From Cognatishimia maritima (GTDB lineage: Bacteria > Pseudomonadota > Alphaproteobacteria > Rhodobacterales > Rhodobacteraceae), in NCBI RefSeq assembly GCF_900129685.1, contig NZ_FQWM01000005.1, forward strand, positions 131,501-195,500: 64,000 bases of DNA. Direction: 5' to 3'. How positions within the stretch are numbered: position 1 is the first letter of the stretch; each line of letters begins with the position of its first letter. Made by a program: the position numbers and the translations under genes. Shown here piece after piece: positions 54,271-63,604 of the stretch. The notes beneath the pieces were generated by a model. That model saw only the letters and a list, made by a program, of their open reading frames with translations. It did no database searches and was not told the DNA's origin.

Positions 54271-54792
54271 ATGCCAACATCCTATCGCGCTTCAAACCGA
54301 GGCGACCAAGCTCGCTCAAAGACCGTCAGCCAATCGACAAACACCAACCTCTCCGCCGGAGAAGCGCGCGTTGGTGATATCCTCTCCAAAAAGGGCAATG
54401 CGATCTTTTCCATCCGCCCCCAAGACACGATTGGTCACGCCGTCGAAGTCCTGCGCGACAAACACATCGGCGCGGTCGTGGTCGTAGATGCTACCGGCGC
54501 CCTGGTCGGCATCTTGTCAGAGCGCGACATCGTCCGAAAACTGGCCGACACACCGGGCCGGACTCTGCCGCACAAGGTCGAGGACGTGATGACCAAGGAT
54601 GTGCAAACGATCTCACCAAATGAAACCCTGGTCTCAGCCCTGCAGATCATGACCAAAGGCCGCTTCCGCCACGTCCCGGTCACAGATGACACGGGACTGA
54701 TCGGCATGATCACCATCGGCGACGTCGTCAACCACCGGCTCACGGCGCTGGAACACGAGGCACTGCAACTGAAACAACTGATTGTTGGTTAG
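54271..54792 (+). CDS. Tandem CBS domain protein
   Basis: 173 residues. After a 30-residue hydrophilic, low-complexity N-terminus come two CBS domains: GNAIFSIRPQDTIGHAVEVL...GILSERDIVRKL (about 42-95) and DVMTKDVQTISPNETLVSAL...IGMITIGDVVNHRL (about 108-160). Such stand-alone pairs bind adenosine nucleotides and are thought to sense energy state. AAGGAGG lies 11 bases before ATG 54271. A terminator follows. Confidence 0.92.
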   Translation: MPTSYRASNRGDQARSKTVSQSTNTNLSAGEARVGDILSKKGNAIFSIRPQDTIGHAVEVLRDKHIGAVVVVDATGALVGILSERDIVRKLADTPGRTLPHKVEDVMTKDVQTISPNETLVSALQIMTKGRFRHVPVTDDTGLIGMITIGDVVNHRLTALEHEALQLKQLIVG

Positions 54793-54822
54793 GTGCTTGC
54801 GGCAAATCCGCTAGATCCTCCA

Positions 54823-54849
54823 CAGGCCCTCCGGGGCCTGTTTTGTTTT
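54823..54849 (+). terminator. Intrinsic terminator after the CBS gene
   Basis: CAGGCCC-TCCG-GGGCCTG stem (54823-54840), followed by TTTTGTTTT. Confidence 0.85.
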
Positions 54850-54861
54850 GAGGTTAATAAC

Positions 54862-54938
54862 TGGCGACCCCGGCAGGATTCGAACCTGCAACCTGCCCCT
54901 TAGGAGGGGGCTGCTCTATCCAGTTGAGCCACGGGGCC
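54862..54938 (-). tRNA. tRNA-Arg(CCT)
   Basis: 77 bases with a full cloverleaf: acceptor GGCCCCG/CGGGGTC, D-arm with GCTCAACTGGATAGAGC, anticodon stem GCCCC/GGGGC around loop CTCCTAA (anticodon CCT, reading AGG), T-arm CAGGTTCGAATCCTG and an encoded 3' GCCA. Confidence 0.97.
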
Positions 54939-55149
54939 GCGCGTGCCTTCCGTAAAACATTCGTAGCTCAAGTTCAAAGTCGTTTTCATAGATCGCGGCC
55001 TGCAACGTGCCCGCTGTGCGAACGGGTCACGAAAACGCGCACAGCAAAACGCAAAAGCGTGACAGGAATTGAGCGGTGCATCTCTGGATCGGGAACCTGG
55101 CAGGCCCCATTTAAGTTCTACTCATAGCCACCACCTGGATGTTTTCGCC

Positions 55150-55449
55150 ATGTTGAAACCCGTTTTCGCAACCATGAATGCTGCGCTTGCCCTATTGGTT
55201 CTTGCAACAGCGCTTGCTGCACCAGCACTTGCACATACCGGTCAGCAACATAAAGAAACACTGCGCGACATGCTGGGCCTATCACATGTGCAGCAGCTCT
55301 ACCGGCATGTCGACGTAAAGCGGATTGATCCATTGACAGGCACCGCAATTTCGTTGGCAGATTTGCAAAATGTCGGATCAGCTGAGAGGACGCTTGACCC
55401 GAAGACAGCGCTATTGTCGTTTCAAAGTGTCGATGAAGCCCCAAAGTGA
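55150..55449 (+). CDS. Small exported protein, unknown function
   Basis: 99 residues. Signal peptide MLKPVFATMNAALALLVLATALAAPALA, then HTGQQHKETLRDMLGLSHVQQLYRHVDVKRIDPLTGTAISLADLQNVG. No family is recognised. The strong terminator immediately downstream and the signal peptide support a real gene; the RBS is poor. The 200 bases upstream, between the tRNA and this gene, show no other feature. Confidence 0.5.
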   Translation: MLKPVFATMNAALALLVLATALAAPALAHTGQQHKETLRDMLGLSHVQQLYRHVDVKRIDPLTGTAISLADLQNVGSAERTLDPKTALLSFQSVDEAPK

Positions 55450-55486
55450 AATCATCACAGGCGTCGCCAACTTCGGATATTTAAGG

Positions 55487-55516
55487 GGTCGCTCCAATTA
55501 TTGGGGCGGCCTTTTT
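55487..55516 (+). terminator. Intrinsic terminator after the small exported protein
   Basis: GGTCGCTCCAAT and ATTGGGGCGGCC make a 12-bp stem (two G-T wobbles) around one base, followed by TTTTT. Confidence 0.8.
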
Positions 55517-55579
55517 CGTCTTAGGCTTTCCCCTTTGTTGCTTTGCCGCTAAATGGGTCTCTGAAGTAGGAGAGCGCGT

Positions 55580-56683
55580 ATGTCCGTGAATACATTTGGC
55601 CATCTTTTCCGTGTGACCACCTGGGGCGAAAGCCACGGGCCGGCGTTGGGTGCCACTGTGGATGGCTGTCCGCCAAATGTGCCTGTGACGGCCGAGATGC
55701 TGCAGGTCTGGCTCGACAAACGCCGTCCGGGGCAGAACAAGAACACCACGCAGCGGAATGAACCGGATGCGGTGAAAATCCTGTCTGGCGTCTTTGAAGA
55801 CAAAACCACCGGCACGCCGATCCAGCTGATGATCGAAAACACTGATCAGCGCAGCCGCGATTACGGGGAGATTTCGCAGACCTTTCGCCCCGGCCATGCC
55901 GATATCACCTACCACCTGAAATACGGCAACCGCGACTATCGCGGTGGCGGGCGCAGTTCCGCGCGCGAAACGGCGGCGCGGGTTGCCGCAGGTGGTGTTG
56001 CGCGAGAAGCGATCAAAGCGCTGGTGCCGGGGCTGGAAATCAAGGGCTACATGACCCGTATGGGCGACATGGAAATTGACCGCGCCGCCTTTGATTGGGA
56101 CGCCATCGAACAAAACGATTTCTGGATTCCGAACGGACCGGACAAAGCCGCCGAGTGGGAGGCCTATTTGCAGTCTCTGCGCAAGGCGCATGACTCGGTT
56201 GGGGCAGAAATCGAAGTGGTCGCGCGCGGTGTTCCGGCGGGAATTGGCGCACCGGTTTACGGCAAGTTAGACACTGATTTGGCGGCGGCCATGATGTCGA
56301 TCAATGCCGTCAAAGGCGTTGAAATCGGCGAAGGCATGGCAGCGGCGCGCCTGAAAGGCACCGAGAACGCGGATGAAATCTATATGGGCGCTAATGGCCC
56401 AGAGTATTCGTCTAACCACGCGGGCGGCATTCTTGGTGGCATTTCAACCGGACAGGATGTGGTGGTGCGCTTTGCGGTCAAACCGACCTCGTCGATACTG
56501 ACGCCGCGCAAATCGATCCGCATTGACGGAACAGAGACCGAAGTCATCACAAAGGGCCGTCACGACCCCTGTGTTGGCATCCGCGCCGTTCCAGTCGCCG
56601 AAGCCATGATGGCCTGCGTGATCTTGGATCACCTGTTGCTGCACCGTGGCCAGATTGGCGAGAACCAAGGCACCATCGGCTGA
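55580..56683 (+). CDS. aroC: Chorismate synthase
   Basis: 367 residues. Last step of the shikimate pathway, EPSP to chorismate, needing reduced FMN. Family signatures: [20 protein letters not shown] (14-33), [22 protein letters not shown], and [17 protein letters not shown] near the C-terminus. AGGAGAG upstream. Its stop overlaps the start of the HD gene (TGATG). Confidence 0.98.
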   Translation: MSVNTFGHLFRVTTWGESHGPALGATVDGCPPNVPVTAEMLQVWLDKRRPGQNKNTTQRNEPDAVKILSGVFEDKTTGTPIQLMIENTDQRSRDYGEISQTFRPGHADITYHLKYGNRDYRGGGRSSARETAARVAAGGVAREAIKALVPGLEIKGYMTRMGDMEIDRAAFDWDAIEQNDFWIPNGPDKAAEWEAYLQSLRKAHDSVGAEIEVVARGVPAGIGAPVYGKLDTDLAAAMMSINAVKGVEIGEGMAAARLKGTENADEIYMGANGPEYSSNHAGGILGGISTGQDVVVRFAVKPTSSILTPRKSIRIDGTETEVITKGRHDPCVGIRAVPVAEAMMACVILDHLLLHRGQIGENQGTIG

Positions 56684-57348
56684 TGAAGACCCTACGCGCG
56701 CAACTGCGTGATGTGATCCAGCAGGAAATGACTCAAGACCCGGCGCATGATGTTCTGCATCTGGATCGCGTCTGGGCGAATGCGCATCGTATCGCCAAAG
56801 ACGAAGGTGGCATTAACCTGCGTGTCCTTGTGGCCGCAGCTTACCTGCATGACCTCGTGAACCTTCCGAAAAATCACCCGGATCGCAAACTGGCATCCGC
56901 CATGTCAGCTGAAAAAGCAGAGCCTATCTTGGCCAAACTTGGCTATTCGGCAGAGGATATCGCGGCGGCGCAACACGCCATCACAACGCACAGCTACTCC
57001 GCCAAGTTAGAGCCGAAATCGCGCGAAGCTGTCATCCTGCGCGACGCAGACCGGCTTGATGCTTTGGGGGCCGTTGGCATCGCCCGCACCTTTATGGTCG
57101 CTGGCCAAATGGACCGCCCCTTGGCAGACCCACGTGATCCTTTTGCCGCCAAACGGGCGCTCGATGATCAGCTTTGGTCCATTGACCACTGGCATCTGAA
57201 ACTGCTGCAACTGCCGCATGAAATGGCAACGCGTAAGGGTCGCAAGATTGCGCGCAAACGGGCGAAACTGATGCTGGCCTATCTGCAGCAACTTGCGAAA
57301 GAGATGGACACGGAATTGCCCGCCCATTGGTCAGAATTGCTGGAATAG
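56683..57348 (+). CDS. HD domain-containing phosphohydrolase
   Basis: 221 residues. HD metal motif: HDVLHLDRVWANAHRIA (first His), AAYLHDLVNL (HD), and a later DADRLDALGAVG Asp. Similar to YedJ-like uncharacterised phosphohydrolases. It is coupled to aroC by one base, but no functional link is known. Confidence 0.9.
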   Translation: MKTLRAQLRDVIQQEMTQDPAHDVLHLDRVWANAHRIAKDEGGINLRVLVAAAYLHDLVNLPKNHPDRKLASAMSAEKAEPILAKLGYSAEDIAAAQHAITTHSYSAKLEPKSREAVILRDADRLDALGAVGIARTFMVAGQMDRPLADPRDPFAAKRALDDQLWSIDHWHLKLLQLPHEMATRKGRKIARKRAKLMLAYLQQLAKEMDTELPAHWSELLE

Positions 57349-57363
57349 AGTCTCAATCGCGTA

Positions 57364-58866
57364 TTACCCAAAGAGCGTTGCGTAGGTTTCGCGGAGCGCT
57401 TTCTTTTGCACCTTCCCCATGGTGTTGCGCGGCAATGCATCAACCAGAACGATGTGTTTAGGTTGCTTAAACTTTGCGAGTTTCGTCTCTAATTCAGCCG
57501 AAATCGCCTTTGACGTCAGGCGATCGTGTTCTGGTACAACAACCGCAACAACACCTTCTCCAAAATCAGGATGTGGCACGCCAATCACGGCGCTTTCCTT
57601 CACGCCCTCGATGTCATCAATCAGGCTTTCAACTTCTTTCGGGTAGACGTTGAAACCACCGGTGATCACCAAATCCTTCTCGCGCCCAACGATGGTGACA
57701 TAGCCGTCGGCGTCGATTTTGGCGAGGTCGCCAGTTATGAACCAGCCGTCTTCCATCAACTCTTCAGCGGTTTTTTCGGGCATCTGCCAATAGCCCTGAA
57801 ACACATTTGCGCCGCGCACCCAAAGTACGCCGGTTTCGCCCGTCGCAACCTCTTGGCCTTCAAGCATGACCTTGGCCTCGACCCCCGGCAGCGGAAAGCC
57901 GACCGTGCCGGCGCGGCGATCACCGTCATAGGGGTTGGAGGTGCTCATATTTGTTTCGGTCATGCCGTAGCGTTCCAATATTCGGTGCCCGGTGCGCGAC
58001 TCCCATTTTTCATGGGTATCCACCAATAGCGGAGCCGAGCCGGAGATGAAGAGCCGCATCTTCGCTGCACGTTCCTTTGTTAGGCGGGGTTCCTCCAACA
58101 GACGCGTGTAAAAAGTTGGCACGCCCATCAACGCCGTGGCCGAGGGCATGGCCTTTAAAATTGCGTCGGCATCAAACCGCGGCAGGAACACAACTGAGGC
58201 CCCTGCCAGCAAAGCGACGTTCGTTGCGACAAACAATCCGTGCGTATGGAAGATCGGCAATGCGTGGATCAGCACGTCCTCAGCCGTAAAGTGCCAATAG
58301 TCGCGCAACATTTCTGAGTTTGAGGAAAGGTTATTGTGGCTCAGCATTGCACCTTTAGAGCGCCCCGTGGTGCCCGAGGTATAAAGGATCGCCGCCAAGT
58401 CATCCGGGCCACGTTCAACTGGCGCGATAGCACCCGCGCCTGCGGCAATGTCCATCAAGCTGCCTTTGCCATTTCGATCCAAGGTTAGCAGATGCGCCCC
58501 ACCTGCGATCTGCTGCAGGTCATCCTTCTTATCCGGATCACAAACCAAAACGCGCGGTGCAGCGTCACCGACGAAATAGGCCAATTCAGAGACTGTATAA
58601 GCCGTATTCAGCGGCAAAAAGATACCGCCCGCCATGACAGTGCCAAGGTATAGCTGAATCGCCTCGATGGTCTTTTCGACCTGCACCGCAACACGGTCTC
58701 CAGGTGCGAGGCCAAGCGAGACCAGCGCGCTGGCGATGCGCAACGCCCCGTTAAACACGTCGCCGAAGGTCACTTCGCACCCGTCCTGCAAGCGCGCAAA
58801 TATATCGTTCTCACGACCAAGACTTGCCGCTCTCAATTTGGAAATAAGATGATTGTTCGACGACAT
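57364..58866 (-). CDS. matB: Malonyl-CoA synthetase
   Basis: 500 residues, ANL superfamily. AMP-binding motif AAILYTSGTTGRSKGAMLSH near 158-177; LERYGMTETNMSTSNPYDGDRRAGTVGFPLPGVE is highly typical of MatB; adenylate aspartate GDLAKIDADGYV; A10 lysine in PRNTMGKVQKKALRE. It makes malonyl-CoA from malonate, CoA and ATP, for malonate use or to remove malonate. No matA (decarboxylase) or matC transporter is beside it. Confidence 0.94.
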   Translation of the reverse strand: MSSNNHLISKLRAASLGRENDIFARLQDGCEVTFGDVFNGALRIASALVSLGLAPGDRVAVQVEKTIEAIQLYLGTVMAGGIFLPLNTAYTVSELAYFVGDAAPRVLVCDPDKKDDLQQIAGGAHLLTLDRNGKGSLMDIAAGAGAIAPVERGPDDLAAILYTSGTTGRSKGAMLSHNNLSSNSEMLRDYWHFTAEDVLIHALPIFHTHGLFVATNVALLAGASVVFLPRFDADAILKAMPSATALMGVPTFYTRLLEEPRLTKERAAKMRLFISGSAPLLVDTHEKWESRTGHRILERYGMTETNMSTSNPYDGDRRAGTVGFPLPGVEAKVMLEGQEVATGETGVLWVRGANVFQGYWQMPEKTAEELMEDGWFITGDLAKIDADGYVTIVGREKDLVITGGFNVYPKEVESLIDDIEGVKESAVIGVPHPDFGEGVVAVVVPEHDRLTSKAISAELETKLAKFKQPKHIVLVDALPRNTMGKVQKKALRETYATLFG

Positions 58867-58997
58867 TGACCCGGCCCCCTAAAAGCTTGCCCTAATCTGC
58901 AAATTGATCCGCCCAGCGCAAGGTCGATTTCCAAGATCAGCCCTTGCCATCGGCGCATTCGCCGATACGATCCGCAGGCAACCCAAAGAGACGCGCG

Positions 58998-59921
58998 ATG
59001 AACCCGACCAAAGGCATAATCTTCAAGGTGTCTGCCTTGTTTCTGTTTGCGATCATGGCCTCGCTGATCAAGGCCACCTCTGATCACGTGCCCTCGTGGC
59101 AGGCGGTCTTTTTCCGTGCCTTTTTTGCAATGCCGGTCATCCTGATCTGGCTTGCTCAACGCGGCGAACTCAGGACCGGCCTGCGTGTGTCCAACCCTTG
59201 GGGGCATTTTTGGCGCGGGGTGATTGGGACGACGGCGATGGCCTTTGGCTTTGCTGGGTTGGGCCTTTTACCATTCCCCGAGGTGACGGCCATCGGCTTT
59301 GCTTCGCCACTCTTGATCGTGATCCTCGCGGCGTTGTTGCTTGGTGAAAAAGTGCGCATTTTCCGCCTGAGCGCTGTCTTTGTCGGATTGATCGGCGTCG
59401 GCATCATCCTCTATCCGCGTATCACGGTTTTCGGATCTGGGGGTGCTGAATCCCTCGCACTGCTGGGTGCGGTCTTTGTGCTGGCCTCTGCCGCCTTCCG
59501 GGCCCTTGCGCAGGTGCACATTCGCAAACTGGTGCAGACGGACCAGACGTCGGCCATCGTGTTTTACTTCTCGCTGACCTCGTCCTTGCTGGGCCTCTGC
59601 ACGATCCCCTTAGGGTGGGTGATGCCAACGACAACAGAAGTGCTGTTCATGATCGGCGCCGGGTTGATCGGTGGCATCGCGCAGATATTGCTGACCAGTG
59701 GCTACCGCTACGCAGAAGCGTCATTGCTTGCGCCATTTGACTACACATCGATGATTTTTGCTGTGGTGATCGGATATTTCGTGTTTTCGGAAATCCCGAC
59801 CTCGGCAACATTGACCGGCTCGGCAATCATTATCACAGCCGGCATCGCCATCATATGGCGCGAACATCACCTTGGCTTGAAACGCGGCAAGGCACGGCCA
59901 AGCGTGACGCCGCAGGGGTAA
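58998..59921 (+). CDS. DMT family (EamA) transporter
   Basis: 307 residues with ten hydrophobic helices in two EamA repeats (about 10-140 and 150-285), such as KVSALFLFAIMASLIKATSD and ASLLAPFDYTSMIFAVVIGYFVFSEIPT. It probably exports a small metabolite; the substrate is unknown. MNPTKGIIF at 58998 is chosen over an upstream in-frame codon at 58944. Confidence 0.92.
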   Translation: MNPTKGIIFKVSALFLFAIMASLIKATSDHVPSWQAVFFRAFFAMPVILIWLAQRGELRTGLRVSNPWGHFWRGVIGTTAMAFGFAGLGLLPFPEVTAIGFASPLLIVILAALLLGEKVRIFRLSAVFVGLIGVGIILYPRITVFGSGGAESLALLGAVFVLASAAFRALAQVHIRKLVQTDQTSAIVFYFSLTSSLLGLCTIPLGWVMPTTTEVLFMIGAGLIGGIAQILLTSGYRYAEASLLAPFDYTSMIFAVVIGYFVFSEIPTSATLTGSAIIITAGIAIIWREHHLGLKRGKARPSVTPQG

Positions 59922-60042
59922 AGCCGGGCGCCGTCAATGCGCGCGTTTTTTTGGTGCAAACGCGCAAACCACCCACTCTGGGCTTGCCAATATGGGCACA
60001 ATCGCCGACATCGGAGTATATGTTTTTGAGCAGGTGAACCAT

Positions 60043-60780
60043 ATGTCCGCGCTTTCACTATCGGTTGTCATCCCGGCAAAGAATGAGGCCAAGAACCTTC
60101 CGTCTCTGATCGAAGGGATCAACGCCGCATGCGCTGGCATGGCGTTTGAAGTAATTGTTGTCGATGATGGCTCTGACGATGACTCTGTGTCTGTGCTACG
60201 TACACTGGCCGAAAACATGCCACATCTGCGCGTCGTCGCGCATGACCGTAGTGCCGGTCAAAGCGCTGCCGTGCACAGTGGTGTTCTGGCCGCGAAGTCC
60301 AACGTCATCTGCACTCTGGACGGAGACGGGCAGAACCCCCCTTCTGAACTGCCAAAGCTTTTTGGCCCCATATTGAAGAACGATGGGACTGGGCGACTGG
60401 GGTTGGTCGCAGGGCAGCGGGTCAATCGTCAGGATACGGCATCCAAGAAGCTTGCATCAAAGTTTGCGAACCGGTTGCGGTCATGGATATTGAAGGACGC
60501 AACCCGAGATACTGGTTGTGGACTAAAGGCTTTTCGGAAGGATGGCTTTCTGGAACTTCCCTATTTTGATCACATGCATCGTTACCTTCCTGCCCTTTTC
60601 GCCAGAGCCGGATGGGAAATTGCACATGTTGATGTCACCCACAAAGCGCGGGAAGCCGGGGTGAGCAAATACAATAATCTGAACCGCGCCTTGGTTGGGA
60701 TAACGGACTTGATGGGTGTCGCCTGGCTTTTGAAACGCGCAAAGAAATCTACTGCCAGTGAAATTGACTTGGGGCACTAA
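60043..60780 (+). CDS. Glycosyltransferase family 2 (polyprenyl-phosphate sugar transferase type)
   Basis: 245 residues. LSVVIPAKNEAKNLPSLIEGI, EVIVVDDGSDDDSVSVL, and the DxD in CTLDGDGQNPPSELPKL mark a DPM1/ArnC-like enzyme; DTGCGLKAFRKDGFLELPYFDHMHRYLPALFARAGWE is also typical. It transfers a sugar from a nucleotide to a polyprenyl phosphate. No C-terminal membrane helices. Stop overlaps the LAB_N start. Together with the LAB_N and GT39 genes it suggests a lipid A or surface sugar decoration route. Confidence 0.93.
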   Translation: MSALSLSVVIPAKNEAKNLPSLIEGINAACAGMAFEVIVVDDGSDDDSVSVLRTLAENMPHLRVVAHDRSAGQSAAVHSGVLAAKSNVICTLDGDGQNPPSELPKLFGPILKNDGTGRLGLVAGQRVNRQDTASKKLASKFANRLRSWILKDATRDTGCGLKAFRKDGFLELPYFDHMHRYLPALFARAGWEIAHVDVTHKAREAGVSKYNNLNRALVGITDLMGVAWLLKRAKKSTASEIDLGH

Positions 60781-61094
60781 TGGAAAATCTTCTAAAGTTT
60801 CTGGGTGCCGAGAACTGGACCGAATTTTGGTGGATCGCCATCGGTCTTGGCGGGCAGCTTTTGTTCACCGCACGCTTCCTTGTGCAATGGATCGCATCCG
60901 AGCGGGCCGGAAGATCCGTGGTACCGTTGGCATTCTGGTATTTCTCGGTGGGTGGCGGTCTAATCCTTTTGACCTACGCGATCTATCGCGCTGATCCCGT
61001 GTTCATTCTGGGACAGTCGATGGGACTGTTCATCTATGCACGAAATCTCTGGCTTATACACAAAGAGCGTCGAGCAGGCGGTCAAGGCGCTTAG
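60780..61094 (+). CDS. Lipid-A-disaccharide synthase N-terminal domain (LAB_N) protein
   Basis: 104 residues with three membrane helices: FWWIAIGLGGQLLFTARFLVQWIASERAGRSVVPLAFWYFSVGGGLILLTYAIYRADPVFILGQSMGLFIYARNLWLI is split here by short loops. The LAB_N family resembles small PQ-loop-like membrane proteins and lies beside GT2 enzymes in many genomes, possibly as a flippase or anchor. It starts in the stop of the GT2 gene (TAATG) and ends in a four-base overlap with the convergent GT39 gene. Confidence 0.9.
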   Translation: MENLLKFLGAENWTEFWWIAIGLGGQLLFTARFLVQWIASERAGRSVVPLAFWYFSVGGGLILLTYAIYRADPVFILGQSMGLFIYARNLWLIHKERRAGGQGA

Positions 61095-62515
61095 CTGCCC
61101 GAGAGCAATGCCAGATGGATCGAAAACTCAGAGTCGTCAAACCTGTATGGCGCTGAAAAACTTAGGGTGGACCCAACCACAAACCCTTGCTCGCGATACC
61201 GCGATAGGGTTTCCAGCGCATTGACTGACTCCCTTTTGCCCGTCCAGGCGACTGCGTAATTTTGATCGACTAAAAGCGGTCTCGTCGGATTGGTCAATGC
61301 GAGCGCGCCGTTCTGATAAAGCAGGTTGCCACCAGCCCAATCCCCTACAATAAGCTTATAGCCTACTGGCAACGCTGTGGTCAGCTTAGGTGTGAGCACG
61401 CCATATGGCGCAGCACGATAAGCTTTTCCCGCCAAACTGTGGTACGGTTGGCCCACCATCACCACAACGGCAAGGCCCGCATAGACCATGCAGAGCGCAC
61501 GCGAGGCTCGGGGCCCGACTCGCGCAAGCCAAAGCCAGACCAGAAGCGGTCCAACTGGCATCAATGCAGCCTGAAGCCATCGGTCTTTTACGTTTGTGGT
61601 CTGGGACAAAATCACAACCAACAAAAGTGTCACGATCGAAGCAATGACAGTCACTGTAAGCCAAGTCATAAGCGGGTCAGACACGGCTTGGCGCGGCGCT
61701 CTGTGAAAGATCCATAAGATACCCAGAACAAGCAGCGCGAGCAGAGCAAATGAGAGCACGGCAACCGTAAGGCTCGACACACCCTGAAGGGCGATATCTG
61801 CCGCGCTCGCGTCAACACCACGTGCGAACTTCCAAGCGGATCCAAAAGCAGCGTCAGCATTTGCTGCGATCCATGCGAGGTGGGGGCCGACTACGAGGAC
61901 CGAAGTAATCAAAGAAATCCCCACCCCCTTGAGTGAGAGGCTCGACCGAAATCGCCGGATTGAGATGGCGGCGACGAAGGTGCCAACCGGAACGATCAGG
62001 AATGTAGCCTTGGAGAGAACGCCAGCGCCGATCAGCAAGCCAAGAACAACGTAGGCAAAAAACCCAACGCGGCGCTCACTTAGGATTTGCCAGAACCAAG
62101 AAAAGTATAATGCCGTAATTGTGCCTGCCATAACGGAATGGGTGAGCGCGCGCTGACTCTCCCAGCTGAACTGAGGAATGAGCATGAACGAGCAGGCTAA
62201 TAGCCCTGCTGTCGCCACACCCAACACGGATCGGAAGAGGAAAAACCAAACCGTCACCGTTGTAAACAGCAACATGTTCTTCAGAAGACTTAGTCCAAAG
62301 AGCGTATCACCGGTGACTTGAAACACCGCAAACTGAAGCCAAGCGTAAAGCGGCGGCTGTGGACCATACCCCCAATCCAAGAACTGCGCATGGCGATAGA
62401 TCTGCGCCTCATCGAGGCCCAAGGCCCCGCCTGTGCTTACCCGTATGGCGACGTGCACAGCGAAATAGGCCGCGAACATAAGCAACCAAAACTGGGGCTT
62501 GTCATGCAGTTTCAT
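61091..62515 (-). CDS. ArnT/PMT-like glycosyltransferase family 39 protein
   Basis: 474 residues, about ten membrane helices. The first periplasmic loop has GLDEAQIYRHAQFLDWGYGPQPPLYAWLQ, with the catalytic acidic DE pair usual in GT39/GT83 enzymes, then ALTHSVMAGTITALYFSWFWQI. It moves a sugar from a polyprenyl carrier to lipid A or protein on the periplasmic side. Convergent with the GT2-LAB_N genes, which could make the donor. Confidence 0.9.
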   Translation of the reverse strand: MKLHDKPQFWLLMFAAYFAVHVAIRVSTGGALGLDEAQIYRHAQFLDWGYGPQPPLYAWLQFAVFQVTGDTLFGLSLLKNMLLFTTVTVWFFLFRSVLGVATAGLLACSFMLIPQFSWESQRALTHSVMAGTITALYFSWFWQILSERRVGFFAYVVLGLLIGAGVLSKATFLIVPVGTFVAAISIRRFRSSLSLKGVGISLITSVLVVGPHLAWIAANADAAFGSAWKFARGVDASAADIALQGVSSLTVAVLSFALLALLVLGILWIFHRAPRQAVSDPLMTWLTVTVIASIVTLLLVVILSQTTNVKDRWLQAALMPVGPLLVWLWLARVGPRASRALCMVYAGLAVVVMVGQPYHSLAGKAYRAAPYGVLTPKLTTALPVGYKLIVGDWAGGNLLYQNGALALTNPTRPLLVDQNYAVAWTGKRESVNALETLSRYREQGFVVGSTLSFSAPYRFDDSEFSIHLALLSGS

Positions 62516-62547
62516 GGAAACCAGTTCTAAGAATGCGTGTGTCGAAC

Positions 62548-62565
62548 CGGGGCCGGATGGCCCCG
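62548..62565 (-). terminator. Hairpin behind ilvE
   Basis: CGGGGCC-GGAT-GGCCCCG (7-bp stem) lies between the GT39 and ilvE genes. On the minus strand only GGTTCG follows, so it is a weak intrinsic terminator candidate. Confidence 0.45.
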
Positions 62566-62587
62566 ATCATCCTGTAGTCGTGCGCAA

Positions 62588-63457
62588 TTAGGCCCGCACC
62601 ATCGCTTCATAGCTTTCGGCCACGTCGCGGGTGATGTCGCCGACTTCGAATGTGTAGTCGCCAATCTGGCCAACAGGCGTGATTTCTGCCGCCGTGCCGG
62701 TCAGCCAGCATTGTTCAAACCCTGCCAGTTCTTCGGGCATGATGTGGCGCTCGTGCACTGTGATGCCTTTGTCCTTCAGCATCTGAATAACGGTCTGGCG
62801 GGTGATGCCATTCAGGATCGCGTCAGGGATCGGCGTGTGCACTTCGCCGTCTTTGACAAAGAAGACGTTTGCGCCGGTCGCCTCGGCTACGTAGCCGCGA
62901 TAGTCAAAGAACAGCGCGTCAGAGCATCCTTTGGCTTCGGCCGCGTGTTTGGACATCGTGCAGATCATGTAAAGACCCGCGGCCTTTGCGGCGGTTGGGA
63001 TGGTTTCCGGGCTTGGGCGCTTCCACTTTGCAATATCGAGTTTCGCGCCCTTCATCTTTGCGTCACCATAGTAGGCGCCCCACTCCCAGCAGGCGACCGC
63101 CATGCGCACTGGGTTCTTGGAGGACGCCACTCCCATATCCGCGCCAGCGCCGCGCCATGCGACCACGCGAACGTAAGCGTCGGTAAAACCGTTTGCCGCC
63201 AACGCGTCATATTTGGCTTTCTCGATTTCTTCGACGGTGTAGGGGATTGGCATGTCCAGCAGCTCGCCGGATTTCAGCAGACGCTCTGAGTGTTCAACGC
63301 TTTTGAAGATCTTGCCGTTATAGGCGCGCTCGCCTTCAAAAACAGAACTTGCGTAGTGCAAAGCGTGGGTCAGGATGTGGACGTTGGCCTCGCGCCACTC
63401 CACCAATTTGCCGTCCAACCAAATCTTACCGTCGCGATCGTCGTAAGTGCCCGCCAT
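62588..63457 (-). CDS. ilvE: Branched-chain amino acid aminotransferase
   Basis: 289 residues, fold-type IV PLP enzyme. MAGTYDDRDGKIWLDGKLVEWREANVHILTHALHYASSVFEGERAY at the start; PLP lysine in the AAKAAGLYMICTMSKHAA region and EATGANVFFVKDGEVHTP near the second half. It makes valine, leucine and isoleucine from the keto acids. ATG 63457 fits the family; an in-frame codon at 63484 is less likely. Divergent from a MarR gene. Confidence 0.96.
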   Translation of the reverse strand: MAGTYDDRDGKIWLDGKLVEWREANVHILTHALHYASSVFEGERAYNGKIFKSVEHSERLLKSGELLDMPIPYTVEEIEKAKYDALAANGFTDAYVRVVAWRGAGADMGVASSKNPVRMAVACWEWGAYYGDAKMKGAKLDIAKWKRPSPETIPTAAKAAGLYMICTMSKHAAEAKGCSDALFFDYRGYVAEATGANVFFVKDGEVHTPIPDAILNGITRQTVIQMLKDKGITVHERHIMPEELAGFEQCWLTGTAAEITPVGQIGDYTFEVGDITRDVAESYEAMVRA

Positions 63458-63604
63458 GGTCCACCCTCTGTGCCAGAATATCAAAAGTTGCGCGAAATAA
63501 GTCCGTTACGGACATAAAGTTTCGCAGAAACTGGCACTCGCTACCAATTCACTCTTGGAGTGTCAACAAGGCTGACTTAATGTGGGTGTCAAACCAATTA
63601 TTAA

